A stretch of 40,137 bases of DNA from an uncultured Porphyromonas sp. (GTDB taxonomy: Bacteria; Bacteroidota; Bacteroidia; Bacteroidales; Porphyromonadaceae): assembly GCA_900539765.1 (NCBI GenBank), contig UQDF01000014.1:1-40137 (forward strand), in the 5' to 3' direction. The notes under the pieces were generated by a model that saw nothing but the letters and a program-made list of their open reading frames with translations, was not told the DNA's origin and ran no database searches. Both the position numbers and the translations under genes were made by a program. The number at the start of each line of letters is the position of its first letter. Positions within the stretch are counted from its first letter, which is position 1. This document shows, piece by piece, positions 22,965 through 33,084 of this stretch.

Positions 22965-24986
22965 ATGCCTATACAAGAACCTCTTAACCAGCCTGAACTC
23001 CTAGACCAACCTGCCGTAGCAGGATATACCGAAGAGGACTTCCGGACGCTCTCCTGGAGCGAGCATATCCGCAAGCGTCCTGGTATGTATATCGGTAAGC
23101 TCGGTGATGGTACGCAGGCGGACGATGGTATCTACATCCTCATCAAGGAGGTGATAGACAACTCCATCGATGAGTTTGTCATGGGCGTGGGTAGTGAGAT
23201 ACGCATTACGATAGAGAGCGATACAAACGAAGTCACGATACGAGACTATGGTCGTGGCATACCGCTCGGCAAGCTCGTCGATGCAACCTCTAAAATGAAT
23301 ACGGGTGCCAAGATCGATTCGCAAGCCTTCAAGAAGTCGGTCGGTCTCAATGGTGTCGGTCTCAAAGCGGTCAATGCGCTCTCCTCGACCTTTACCGTCC
23401 AGAGCTGGCGCGAGGGAGAGACCTCCTCAGTCACTTACGAGCGGGCTGAGATGGTCGCTCACACGCTAGCAGAGCCGTCGGAGGACAAGGAGGAGCATGG
23501 TACCTTGGTCACTTTCACGCCAGACGCTGAGGTCTTTCGCAACTCGCACTACGACCTCCGCCATGTGGAGGCACTCGTGCGCAACTACTGCTACCTTAAC
23601 ACGGGACTGACGCTCTACCTCAACGATAAGAAATATGTAAGCCGTCACGGGCTACAGGACTTCCTCTCAGACACCATCACGGGCGATCCGCTCTACCCGA
23701 TCATACGTCTCACTGGTCCTGACATAGAGGTTGCTATCACACACATAGAGCAGTACGGAGAGGAGTTTTACAGCTTCGTCAATGGTCAGTACACAACACA
23801 GGGAGGTACTCACTTGACTGCCTTTCGCGAGCAGGTGGCTCGTGTTATCAAGGAGTTTTCGGGCAAGGGCTTTGAGTATGGGGACATTCGCTCTGGCATG
23901 GCGGCGGCAATCAGCATTCGCATCATCGAGCCAGAGTTTGAGAGTCAGACGAAGATCAAGCTAGGCTCCAAGGAGATGGTACCCCAAGACCCGATGTTTG
24001 AGCACGAACCACTGCGGGGTGTGACGGTGCAGAAGTTTGTCGGTGACTTCCTCAAGGAGAAGCTCGACAACTACCTGCATATGCACCCCGATGTTTCCGA
24101 GGTGATGCTCCAGACGATCCAAGCCAACGAGCGTGAGCGCAAAGCGATGAGTGGCGTGACCAAGTTGGCGCGTGAGCGTGCTAAGAAAGCGAGCCTGCAC
24201 AATAAGAAGCTACGTGACTGCACCGAGCATTACAACGATCCGAAGGCTAAGAATCCCGAGCTGACCAGTATCTTTATCACCGAGGGTAACTCGGCCAGTG
24301 GATCGATTACGCAGAGTAGAGACGCACGCTACCAAGCGGTCTTTAGCTTGCGAGGCAAACCGCTCAACAGCTACGGACTGAGTAAGAAAGTGGTCTATGA
24401 AAACGAAGAGTTTAACCTCCTTCAGGCTGCACTCAATATCGAAGACGGTCTCGATGGCTTGCGCTACAACCGTGTGATCATCGCTACCGATGCCGATGAT
24501 GATGGTATGCACATACGACTCCTGACGCTGACCTTTTTCTTGCAGTTCTTTCCCGAGCTGGTACGGCGTGGGCACGTCTACATACTAGAGACACCGCTCT
24601 ACCGTGTCTCGCTACCAGCCAAGCGCAAGAAGAGTATCACGGCACGTGTCGCATCAGGGGGTAAGAAGAAGGGCGGCAAGAAGGCGACCAATGAGCCATC
24701 ATCTGAGACAGAGACCTCTGCTTACTGTTACAGTGATCAAGAACTCAATGCAGCTGTAGAGCGGATGGGCGCTTCGGCGCAGATCACCCGCTTTAAGGGT
24801 CTGGGTGAGATCAGTGCCAATGAGTTTAAGGAACTGATCACGGAGGAAAACATCAAGCTCCGTCAGGTGACACTGCGCAAGGAGGACAATCTCAAGCGAA
24901 TGCTACACTTCTATATGGGCAAGAACACGCCCGATCGTCAAGACTTTATCATAGACAACCTAGTCATCGACGAGGAGATCGTCTAA
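22965..24986 (+). CDS. parE: DNA topoisomerase IV subunit B (ParE)
   Basis: This 673-aa GHKL ATPase subunit works with ParC to decatenate chromosomes. Motifs are RKRPGMYIG, KEVIDNSIDEF (ATP and metal), DYGRGIP, GLNGVGLKAVNALS, the TOPRIM EGNSASGS and DADDDGMHIR, then RFKGLGEI. The Lys-rich insertion around residue 560-580 (KKKGGKKATNE) is lineage-specific. GyrB is the alternative; the length and the DDGIYILIKEVIDN variant fit the Bacteroidetes ParE type. coaD follows after 28 bp. Confidence 0.88.
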   Translation: MPIQEPLNQPELLDQPAVAGYTEEDFRTLSWSEHIRKRPGMYIGKLGDGTQADDGIYILIKEVIDNSIDEFVMGVGSEIRITIESDTNEVTIRDYGRGIPLGKLVDATSKMNTGAKIDSQAFKKSVGLNGVGLKAVNALSSTFTVQSWREGETSSVTYERAEMVAHTLAEPSEDKEEHGTLVTFTPDAEVFRNSHYDLRHVEALVRNYCYLNTGLTLYLNDKKYVSRHGLQDFLSDTITGDPLYPIIRLTGPDIEVAITHIEQYGEEFYSFVNGQYTTQGGTHLTAFREQVARVIKEFSGKGFEYGDIRSGMAAAISIRIIEPEFESQTKIKLGSKEMVPQDPMFEHEPLRGVTVQKFVGDFLKEKLDNYLHMHPDVSEVMLQTIQANERERKAMSGVTKLARERAKKASLHNKKLRDCTEHYNDPKAKNPELTSIFITEGNSASGSITQSRDARYQAVFSLRGKPLNSYGLSKKVVYENEEFNLLQAALNIEDGLDGLRYNRVIIATDADDDGMHIRLLTLTFFLQFFPELVRRGHVYILETPLYRVSLPAKRKKSITARVASGGKKKGGKKATNEPSSETETSAYCYSDQELNAAVERMGASAQITRFKGLGEISANEFKELITEENIKLRQVTLRKEDNLKRMLHFYMGKNTPDRQDFIIDNLVIDEEIV

Positions 24987-25014
24987 GGCTCCTCACCTAG
25001 CTTAGCAGACAGAT

Positions 25015-25479
25015 ATGAAGCGTATCGGATTCTTTGCGGGTTCCTTTGACCCCTTTACACTAGGGCATGCCGACATTGTGGCACGTGCTCTCAAGATTTT
25101 TGACGAGGTGGTCATAGGTATCGGTACGCACCCGACGAAAAAGCCATTCTTCACCTCCGAGCAGCGCGCTCTACAGATAGAGACCGTCTATGCGCAGGAG
25201 CCTCGTGTCCGTGTCGTGAGTTATAGTGGTATGACCATTGAGGCGGCGAAGCAATGTGGCGCACAGTTTCTCATACGTGGCGTACGCTCCACGAGCGACT
25301 TCGAGTACGAGCAGAGTATCTCACAGATTAATGACCATCTGCAGGGACCTATGACGGTGCTACTCTTTGGGGCGCAAGGTCTGCTCCACATCTCTAGCTC
25401 TATGGTACGAGAATTGCTAAGCTGGAATCTAGATGTATCGGACTACGTACCCAGTGGCATGCCTTTGACTTTTGACTAA
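25015..25479 (+). CDS. coaD: Phosphopantetheine adenylyltransferase
   Basis: This 154-aa enzyme transfers AMP from ATP to 4'-phosphopantetheine in coenzyme A synthesis. It has the nucleotidyltransferase motif AGSFDPFTLGH at residues 9-19, the RGVRSTSDFEYE loop, and the ISSSMVREL motif. Size is normal. It is probably co-transcribed with parE and murF. Confidence 0.95.
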   Translation: MKRIGFFAGSFDPFTLGHADIVARALKIFDEVVIGIGTHPTKKPFFTSEQRALQIETVYAQEPRVRVVSYSGMTIEAAKQCGAQFLIRGVRSTSDFEYEQSISQINDHLQGPMTVLLFGAQGLLHISSSMVRELLSWNLDVSDYVPSGMPLTFD

Positions 25480-25514
25480 TTAGCTATTATCTCTCTATCC
25501 CCTATCCTCTCACT

Positions 25515-26891
25515 ATGCGACAATCAGCTGACATCAATCATATTTACGATTTACTCCTCCAGAGTGATGGTATCTGCACCGACACGAGACATCTGCGTCC
25601 CGACTCGCTCTTCGTATCGCTACGAGGGACGCACTTCGACGGCAATCGCTTTGCCGTGGATGCGCTCAAGCAGGGGGGCAAGTATGCACTCGTTGACGAC
25701 CTTAGCTATATAGATGAGGTTCAGGAGTCTGACGCCGACCTCCGTGAGCGACTTATCTATTATAGAGATGGGGGCTTTGAGGCGCTTCACGAGCTGGCAC
25801 TCCTACATAGGGCGAAGTCTGAAGCGACTTTCATAGCGATCACAGGGACCAATGGCAAGACGACCACCAAGGAGCTGATCGCAGCGGTCTTGTCCGCAAA
25901 GTATCGGGTGCATGCTACGCAGGGCAACTACAATAACGAGATAGGCGTCCCGCTAACCCTGCTACAGGTTCGCCCCGAACATCAGTTTGTCATCGTCGAG
26001 CTAGGTGCTTCGCACATCGGAGACATAGCTTCGCTCTGCAAGCTGGCACAGCCACAGTACGGCATCATTACGAATGTGGGGCGGGCTCACCTCTCAGGCT
26101 TTGGCACACCCGAGGGGGTCGTCAAGGCTAAGAGCGAGCTGTACGCTTATCTGCGAGAGCATGGCGGACAAGCCTTCTGCAATGGAGAGGATAAGACGCT
26201 CATCAGCAATCTCAATGGACTGCCTACGGTCTACTACAACGGCACCGCTACGCCACGCATCACGGGCTCCGTACTCCCCACAGATGAGTCTGGACTGCTA
26301 AAGATAGAGTGGCGTGATCGGGAGACTGGTGAGAGCTACCAGCTGGCGACAAAGCTGGTCGGCGACTATAACCTTAACAACATCCTGGCAGCAATCACCG
26401 TGGGGCTACACTTTGACCTAGATCCTAAGACGATCAATGAGGCACTAGTCAACTACCAGCCACACAATGAGCGGTCACAAGTCCTTCCCCCGACAGCGCA
26501 AGGCAATCGCGTCATCCTAGACTGCTACAATGCCAATCCCTCTAGCATGGAGGTGGCACTCAGTAGCTACTTCACGATGGACTCGCAGGGACTCAACCGC
26601 ATGCTTATCCTCGGCGACATGAACGAGCTAGGCGATGCAGCCGAGAGCGAGCATATCTCCGTTATCAGACAGATACAGAGCTATCTACTGCGCTATCCTA
26701 AGATGGTCACTTACTTCTGCGGATCCAACTTCTTCGCTCTGCAAGGGCGCTACGGGAGCGAACACTTTATCTTCTTCCCCTCGGCTATTGCTCTAAAGCA
26801 ATACTTCACCAGACACCAACCGCAGCACAGCTTTATCCTGATTAAAGGATCTAACTCGCATCATCTCTCGTCCATCGCAGAGCTATGCTAA
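25515..26891 (+). CDS. murF: UDP-MurNAc-tripeptide D-alanyl-D-alanine ligase
   Basis: This 458-aa Mur ligase adds D-Ala-D-Ala to the peptidoglycan precursor. The N-terminal domain has CTDTRHLRPDSLFVSLRG. The ATP P-loop is TGTNGKTTTKEL (about residue 113-124), followed by THATQGNYNNEIGVPL-type sequence, ELGASHIGDI, and the C-terminal DCYNANPSSM and LGDMNELGD. Its stop overlaps the rpoN start. Confidence 0.95.
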   Translation: MRQSADINHIYDLLLQSDGICTDTRHLRPDSLFVSLRGTHFDGNRFAVDALKQGGKYALVDDLSYIDEVQESDADLRERLIYYRDGGFEALHELALLHRAKSEATFIAITGTNGKTTTKELIAAVLSAKYRVHATQGNYNNEIGVPLTLLQVRPEHQFVIVELGASHIGDIASLCKLAQPQYGIITNVGRAHLSGFGTPEGVVKAKSELYAYLREHGGQAFCNGEDKTLISNLNGLPTVYYNGTATPRITGSVLPTDESGLLKIEWRDRETGESYQLATKLVGDYNLNNILAAITVGLHFDLDPKTINEALVNYQPHNERSQVLPPTAQGNRVILDCYNANPSSMEVALSSYFTMDSQGLNRMLILGDMNELGDAAESEHISVIRQIQSYLLRYPKMVTYFCGSNFFALQGRYGSEHFIFFPSAIALKQYFTRHQPQHSFILIKGSNSHHLSSIAELC

Positions 26892-28363
26892 AGAATCGTC
26901 AGCAACAGCAGCTAGAGCAGCGACAAACCCTCACAGCGCGACAGATACAGCAGATACAACTGCTGGAGCTTCCTGTCACCGAGCTGGAGCAGCGCATCAG
27001 TGCTGAGATCGAGCGCAATCCCGCTCTCGAGGAGGCTTATCCTGCTCATGACGATTCAAATGAGAGCAACGCAGCCAGCGAGCAAGCTGACTCCGCACTG
27101 AGCCAGTTCGACCAAGATCGGCTCGAGGCGCGCAACGAGTTTGGCAATGATGACGAGATACCAGCTTATCGACTGAGGATGATCGCCGAGAAAGAGCAGC
27201 AGCGTGAGGAGATCCCCTTTGCTGCTCACGGTCTATCTCTCACAGACTATCTGAACAACCAGCTCTCCACCTTAGAGCTTACCGAGCGGCAGCAACTATT
27301 CGTACCTTATATAGTAGGTAACCTCCGAGAGGATGGCTATCTAGACCGCTCACTCCCACTCATTGCTCAGGATCTACTCCTCAAAGAGGGTGTCGATGCC
27401 TCCGAGCAGGAACTCACCGAGCTACTTCAGATCATTCAGAGCTTAGACCCCGCAGGCGTTGGTGCGAGGTCGATACAAGAGTGCCTACTGCTACAACTGC
27501 ACAGAATGGAGCAGAGCGAGACTGTCGTCAATGCGGAGAAGATCGTCTCTCGCTACTTCGATGACTTTGCTTACAAACGGTTCGAGCGACTCACCAAGCG
27601 AGGCTTTAACCAAAAGCAACTCGAAGAGGTCTCGGCCCTTATTCACCAGCTCTCGCCCAAGCCAGGCAACGGATTTGACTCCTCAGCAGAGACCCTCCTC
27701 TCGAAGGTCACGCCCGACTTCATCATCACCGAGCATGAAGGCGAGCTAACCCTGACCCTCACCGACCAGCGCGAGATACCCGCCCTGACCGTGTCGCCAA
27801 GCTACAAGCAGATGATCGCTGACTACCGTGATGCGTCAGAGAGCGAGCGAGCTAAGCTCAAGGAGACGATACAGTACACCCGTGACCGAGTCAAGGATGC
27901 TGAGTGGTTCATCTCCGCTCTGCAACAGCGCTACGACACCCTTCGCACCACCATGACCATCATCATGACGCTGCAACGAGACTTCTTCCTCTCGGGCGAC
28001 ATCGTAGACCTGCGCCCTATGATCCTCAAGGACGTTGCCGAGCTAGCCCGACTAGACATCAGCACCATCTCACGTGTCAGCAATAGCAAGTACGTGCAGT
28101 GCCAGTGGGGCATCTTCCCAGTTAAGTTCTTCTTTAGCGAAAGTATGCAAGCCAAGGACGGTAGCGACGTCTCTACCAAAGTGATCAAAGATTGCCTTAA
28201 GCAGATCATCGAAGGGGAAGACCCACTACAGCCACTCACGGACGACGATCTGACGGAGGAACTCTCACGTCAAGGCTACAACATAGCGCGTCGCACCACC
28301 GCTAAGTATCGACAGCAGCTCGGACTCCCCACGGCTCGTCTGCGTCGCAAGCTAACTAAGTAA
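26885..28363 (+). CDS. rpoN: RNA polymerase sigma-54 factor
   Basis: This 492-aa protein has a Gln-rich region I (RQQQQLEQRQTLTARQIQQI...LELP), an acidic region II, the core-binding domain with SLDPAGVGARSIQECL, an HTH region, and the RpoN box near the C-terminus (ARRTTAKYRQQLGLP). It directs transcription from -24/-12 promoters, which need AAA+ enhancer-binding proteins; none is in this window. It overlaps murF by 7 bp. Confidence 0.95.
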   Translation: MLKNRQQQQLEQRQTLTARQIQQIQLLELPVTELEQRISAEIERNPALEEAYPAHDDSNESNAASEQADSALSQFDQDRLEARNEFGNDDEIPAYRLRMIAEKEQQREEIPFAAHGLSLTDYLNNQLSTLELTERQQLFVPYIVGNLREDGYLDRSLPLIAQDLLLKEGVDASEQELTELLQIIQSLDPAGVGARSIQECLLLQLHRMEQSETVVNAEKIVSRYFDDFAYKRFERLTKRGFNQKQLEEVSALIHQLSPKPGNGFDSSAETLLSKVTPDFIITEHEGELTLTLTDQREIPALTVSPSYKQMIADYRDASESERAKLKETIQYTRDRVKDAEWFISALQQRYDTLRTTMTIIMTLQRDFFLSGDIVDLRPMILKDVAELARLDISTISRVSNSKYVQCQWGIFPVKFFFSESMQAKDGSDVSTKVIKDCLKQIIEGEDPLQPLTDDDLTEELSRQGYNIARRTTAKYRQQLGLPTARLRRKLTK

Positions 28364-28369
28364 TCGCTT

Positions 28370-31006
28370 ATGCAAACGAAGCGTAGCTACCTGATCCTAC
28401 TTTGGGGCTTCCTGTGCCTTCTCCCCACCATTCTCACTGGGCAAGTCTCTAGTAGTACCACCATCTCGGGCATCCTATACGACCATCAGACAGGAGAGGC
28501 TGTTCCCTATGCCTCTATCTCCACCACGACACGCCAAAGCGTCACGGGTACAGCGAGTGACGACAAGGGAGCCTTCACTATCAAGCTACGACAAGAGGAG
28601 ATAGCGCAAGACACCATCGTGCTACAGATTAGCTGTATAGGCTATGAGGGACGAACATTGCGTTTGGATAAATACCAAAACCACGACTTAGGTCGCATTC
28701 CGCTCACTCGAAAAGTGACAAATATGGAAACAGTCGTCGTCAAGCCCAAGAAAGAGCGCTACCGACGCAAGGGAAACCCCGCCGTAACCATCATGCGTCA
28801 GGTGATGCAGCAGAAGGAGCGCAACCATCTATCCGCCCTACCCGACTTCTCCTACCAGCTCTACCAGAAGACCCTCCTCGCTCAGGGAGACATCACACGA
28901 GGCAAAGGCTACTGGGGTATCCCTAAGTGGCGCATGAAGAGCTTCGTCGATAGCTCCGCACTCGCTAGGACACCTATCCTCCCCTTCTCCCTACGTGAGC
29001 GGCACACCGTCTATGCGCAGCAGGGCGGACGCAAAGAGAACCCGCTACTCCTCGGCACACGACACAAAGGAGTCGAGCAGATCGTCGATGAGGGACTGCT
29101 ATCGAGCAATATAGATGCGCTCCTCGCTCCTGTAGACATCTACGACAACGACCTGCCTCTTCTCTCCAAAGAGATCATCGGTCCCCTACACTCGCAGCTT
29201 GGCATCACCTTCTACAAGTACTATCTTCTAGATACCATCCCAGACGCTTCGGGCAATCCCTGCTATCAGATACAGTTCGTACCGATAGAGATGCGTGACG
29301 CTGGCTTTTCGGGTACACTACTTGTAGACACGGTGGACTATAGCATCCACGGAGTAGAGATGCGCCTACCCACCATCGCCAATGTCAACTGGGTAGATCG
29401 TCTAGAGATCACCATCGACTATGCTCCGCAGAGCATCACACGACCAGACGGACGGCGAGACACCCTCTGGCTTCCCAAGCGACAGCGCCTGGATGCGCTC
29501 TTTCGCATATCCAAGCGACTAGACATCTCAGCCTTGGCTCGGGTCACCTCCATCTACAGCCACTACGAGACAGGTGCTACGGCACTACGACCTGAGACGC
29601 TCGATCCTCGTCTTCTCCTCTCGGCAGACACGCTCCAGCAGCTCATGACACGCGTCATCGACGACTATGGACTGGTCGTTCGTCCCGAACCGATCGACTC
29701 CACCGAGCTGCGAGCCACACAGCTTGTCGACTACATCCTCCACGACCCTGGGTACAAGCTCTTTTCGCTAGGAGCTAGGATGGCTTCCGTAGGCTTTATA
29801 CCGATACCTGCCGAGCCACTACACCGCGAGCGTGTCTATGTAGATCTTGGTCCCCTAGAGACCCTCATCAGTGCCAACAAGATCGAGGGCGTACGGCTTC
29901 GTATCGGGGGGATGACCACCGCCAGACTGCATAATCAGCTCTTTGCCGAGGGATATGTCACCTATGGCTTTAAGGACAAAAAGTGGAAATACTACGCTCG
30001 CCTTACCTATGCTACTAAACCTAAGGAGCTACATCCCCACACCTACCCCCGAAACAACTTCGCGCTCTCCATACGCAACGACCTCTTCTTCCCTGGCGAA
30101 GTGAGCTATGGACTATACAAAGATGGCATCGCCTCCATCTTTGGTACCTACGGCATCACACGGCGCTACTACGGACTAGATCTCAACGCTTCGCACGAGA
30201 TAGACTGGTCACCAAGCCTCTACACCCACATTTGGATCGATTACCAGCGCCAAAGACCCACTGGCACGCTCCACTACTACGCACTAGATGATGAGGGCAA
30301 TCAATACGAAGTCGAGGAGCTGCAGCAGACCGAGATCGGAACCTCATTCAGCTGGACCCCTGGACGCACCCCTTACTCTGGACGCAAGCCAGGCAGCATC
30401 GTCTCGGCAGACATTTATAAGCCCTCCTTCACACTCTCTGGATCGATCTACCCACGAGGCCTATGGGGCAACGACGAGAGCCACGGATCACTCCATCTAG
30501 CCTACCATCAAAGACTATACCTCAGCATACTAGGCGCACTAGACATAACCCTCCAGAGTGGCATCGCACTAGGCAATACCCCCCAGTCACAGCTCTTCAC
30601 GCCCTATGGCAATCGCGCCTGGCTACTCGTACCCGATGCCTTCCAGACCATACAGCCACTCGAGTTCATTGCTGACAAGTATCTAGACTTCAAGCTCCTC
30701 TATCGTATGGAGGGGCTACTCTTCAATCGTATTCCACTTGTCAAGCGGCTCGGACTGCGGGAGCTCGTTGGTGTCCATGGCTACTGGGGCGATACATCGC
30801 TACGACACATCACCCCACGCCCAGGACAAATCCTCCTGCCTACCTACGCTGAGCCTATGCGCAACGACCTACACCTAGAGCTCTCGGCTGGGCTGAGCAA
30901 CATCTTCAAGGTGCTCTCTGTCCAATATTTTTACCGTATCACAGGAAAAGAGATCCCGGCTCTGCAGCGTCACGCCGTCCGTCTCAGCATCTCTGTCTCC
31001 TTCTGA
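28370..31006 (+). CDS. DUF5686 / carboxypeptidase-regulatory-like outer-membrane protein
   Basis: This 878-aa protein has a signal peptide (hydrophobic residues 7-25, ending near TGQ). A CarboxypepD_reg-like beta-sandwich follows (about 30-120: ISGILYDHQTGEAVPYASIS...DDKGAFTIKL...ISCIGYEG). The long C-terminal DUF5686 region is rich in alternating aromatic strands and ends in F, expected of an outer-membrane beta-barrel. The function is unknown. Six bp separate it from rpoN, so it is probably the last gene of the operon. Confidence 0.85.
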   Translation: MQTKRSYLILLWGFLCLLPTILTGQVSSSTTISGILYDHQTGEAVPYASISTTTRQSVTGTASDDKGAFTIKLRQEEIAQDTIVLQISCIGYEGRTLRLDKYQNHDLGRIPLTRKVTNMETVVVKPKKERYRRKGNPAVTIMRQVMQQKERNHLSALPDFSYQLYQKTLLAQGDITRGKGYWGIPKWRMKSFVDSSALARTPILPFSLRERHTVYAQQGGRKENPLLLGTRHKGVEQIVDEGLLSSNIDALLAPVDIYDNDLPLLSKEIIGPLHSQLGITFYKYYLLDTIPDASGNPCYQIQFVPIEMRDAGFSGTLLVDTVDYSIHGVEMRLPTIANVNWVDRLEITIDYAPQSITRPDGRRDTLWLPKRQRLDALFRISKRLDISALARVTSIYSHYETGATALRPETLDPRLLLSADTLQQLMTRVIDDYGLVVRPEPIDSTELRATQLVDYILHDPGYKLFSLGARMASVGFIPIPAEPLHRERVYVDLGPLETLISANKIEGVRLRIGGMTTARLHNQLFAEGYVTYGFKDKKWKYYARLTYATKPKELHPHTYPRNNFALSIRNDLFFPGEVSYGLYKDGIASIFGTYGITRRYYGLDLNASHEIDWSPSLYTHIWIDYQRQRPTGTLHYYALDDEGNQYEVEELQQTEIGTSFSWTPGRTPYSGRKPGSIVSADIYKPSFTLSGSIYPRGLWGNDESHGSLHLAYHQRLYLSILGALDITLQSGIALGNTPQSQLFTPYGNRAWLLVPDAFQTIQPLEFIADKYLDFKLLYRMEGLLFNRIPLVKRLGLRELVGVHGYWGDTSLRHITPRPGQILLPTYAEPMRNDLHLELSAGLSNIFKVLSVQYFYRITGKEIPALQRHAVRLSISVSF

Positions 31007-31082
31007 CCCTGTCGAGAGGTGTATTAGAATTTTCGCATCGGGGAATCTCTTTTTCGTCTCGTGAGATTATCTTTTTCTTCCG

Positions 31083-31090
31083 TATATTTG
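31083..31090 (+). promoter_or_regulatory. -7 element for the CPA1 antiporter gene
   Basis: TATATTTG matches TAnnTTTG exactly. The leader would be about 75 nt. A T-rich tract lies upstream but no clear -33 TTTG. Confidence 0.5.
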
Positions 31091-31171
31091 TATCAACTTA
31101 TGCGTCCTCTAGGAGAGACGTTCAGTAAATGTCGTACTATTCTTTCAGTATTACTCACTTAGCATCAGTTT

Positions 31172-32722
31172 ATGCTTCTATCCACTGAGACCTTTTTAAT
31201 TATTGGTTCCATCGTCATCTTTGTAGGTATCCTACTTGGTAAGGTGGGTGCCCGCTTTGGCGTGCCAGCCCTACTCCTCTTCTTGCTGACGGGTATGCTC
31301 TTTGGTGTAGATGGTATCGGGATACAATTTAGCAACATGCGGGGCGTGCAGTCCATCGGTATTGTGGCGCTCTCGATCATCCTCTTTTCGGGTGGTATGG
31401 GTACCAAGCTCTCGCAGATACGTCCCGTTATTGGTGAGGGTATTGCCCTGAGTACCATAGGCGTGCTACTCACGACCCTTTTCACAGGACTGCTCATCTT
31501 CTGTGTGACGCACTATCTCTTCGCTTCACTCACCTTCTCGCTACCCATCTCTATCCTACTAGCGGCCACGATGTCTAGTACCGACTCAGCTTCGGTCTTT
31601 GCTATCTTGCGCTCACAGCGTGTACACCTCAAGGAAAACCTCAAGCCACTCCTAGAGCTAGAGAGTGGTAGCAACGATCCGATGGCCTATATGATTACCG
31701 TAGCACTCATTGGCTTCGTCATGGGGGGCGAGACCTCTCTATGGAGCGTGGCAGGGAGCCTCGTGCTACAGTTTCTCTTTGGCATCATCGGAGGCTTCCT
31801 CTTTGGCTGGCTATGCGTCAAGATGCTCAATAATCTGAACATACAGAACGAAGTACTCTACCCCATCGCGCTACTTTGTCTCGTTATGATCACCTACGTG
31901 AGTACGTGGTATATAGGTGGCAATGGTTATCTAGCAGTCTACATCGCAGGCATCTATCTAGGGAATAGTAAGATCACGGCACGAAGGTCTGTGTATGGCT
32001 TCTTCGATGGTATCACCTGGCTGGTACAGATCGTACTCTTCATCATGCTCGGGTTACTAGTCAATCCGAGTGATATGCTCCCCGTATTACTCCCGACGCT
32101 CATTATCGCTGTGCTGATGATGTTTATAGCTCGCCCGCTGGCCTGCTTCGTGACGCTACTCCCCTTTCGCCAGCTATCCTTTAAGGCTCGTCTCTTCACT
32201 TCTTGGGTCGGTCTACGTGGAGCAGCTCCCATCCTCTTTGCCACCTATCCAGTACTAGCCGAGGTCCCCCAGTCCAATCACATCTTCACCATCGTTTTCG
32301 TCATCACACTGGTCTCACTCATCTGTCAGGGCATGACGATCACACCAGTGGCTCGTGCACTGCATCTCGCTGAGCCAGCACCCCCTGAGGGATACTTCAT
32401 GGGTGTCGAGATCCCTGAGGAGACCAATACAAGCATGGAGGAGCGTATTGTCGTAGAGGAGATGCTCACCGAGGGTCATCTGCTTAAGGACTTAGCACTC
32501 AATCCCGACGAACTGGTTATCCTCGTACGTCGTCATGATCGCTATATAGTGCCTAAGGGAGGACTGCACCTGCACCCAAACGATATCCTGCTCATCGTCT
32601 CCGAGCGAAATGAGTCCGAACGAGAGTATCTAGAGATCCCTAATGCAGGCCTCTTCGCTCGCTTGAGAAAAACACTCGGACAGGTCACTAGTCCTAAGAG
32701 TAAAAAGAGATCCGATAGTTAA
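31172..32722 (+). CDS. K+/H+ antiporter, CPA1 NhaP2-like, with TrkA-C domain
   Basis: This 516-aa inner-membrane protein has about 12-13 membrane segments across residues 5-390. It shows FSGGMGTKLSQIRP, the conserved SSTDSASVFAILR (acidic ion-binding motif), LELESGSNDPMAYM and SWVGLRGAAPILFATYP. The C-terminal cytosolic part (about 415-495: LNPDELVILVRRHDRYIVPKG, then LLIVSERNESE) is a TrkA-C/RCK-C-like ligand-binding domain, typical of NhaP2/CvrA. Start 31172 follows a TAnnTTTG promoter. Confidence 0.85.
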   Translation: MLLSTETFLIIGSIVIFVGILLGKVGARFGVPALLLFLLTGMLFGVDGIGIQFSNMRGVQSIGIVALSIILFSGGMGTKLSQIRPVIGEGIALSTIGVLLTTLFTGLLIFCVTHYLFASLTFSLPISILLAATMSSTDSASVFAILRSQRVHLKENLKPLLELESGSNDPMAYMITVALIGFVMGGETSLWSVAGSLVLQFLFGIIGGFLFGWLCVKMLNNLNIQNEVLYPIALLCLVMITYVSTWYIGGNGYLAVYIAGIYLGNSKITARRSVYGFFDGITWLVQIVLFIMLGLLVNPSDMLPVLLPTLIIAVLMMFIARPLACFVTLLPFRQLSFKARLFTSWVGLRGAAPILFATYPVLAEVPQSNHIFTIVFVITLVSLICQGMTITPVARALHLAEPAPPEGYFMGVEIPEETNTSMEERIVVEEMLTEGHLLKDLALNPDELVILVRRHDRYIVPKGGLHLHPNDILLIVSERNESEREYLEIPNAGLFARLRKTLGQVTSPKSKKRSDS

Positions 32723-32794
32723 GTGATCGTATCTATCCTCAGCTAATTGGTCTAAACAACACCACAAACTAAGTAGTCCGATAAGCATATATAG

Positions 32795-32832
32795 GTCCCC
32801 TTACGACACTTCTCGTAAGGGGACTTTTTTTT
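32795..32832 (+). terminator. Terminator of the CPA1 antiporter gene
   Basis: GTCCCCTTACGA and TCGTAAGGGGAC form a perfect 12-bp stem with a 6-nt loop, followed by eight T. Confidence 0.92.
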
Positions 32833-32914
32833 GATTTGTATCACCCGAGAGCCTAGACTCTAACCTAAATTTCGCAAATCTCACTTTTATGCAAAATGTC
32901 TCCACTTATTTTGC

Positions 32915-32922
32915 TACCTTTG
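32915..32922 (+). promoter_or_regulatory. -7 element for nhaA
   Basis: TACCTTTG is a perfect -7 match. The leader before the nhaA ATG would be about 155 nt. No clear -33 element is seen. The long leader holds no recognised riboswitch. Confidence 0.5.
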
Positions 32923-33084
32923 TCTTAAGAGCTGTGATCGTATGAGGTGCTGCTTAAGTACACCTCTTCCTATCCTATCGTAGCTCTTCATCACTGTTAA
33001 AACATACTCGTAGGAGCATTGTACATTACCAGATATAGTACCCCTCCCTAAGACCACGTAAATAGATAATAGAACCCGTACCTC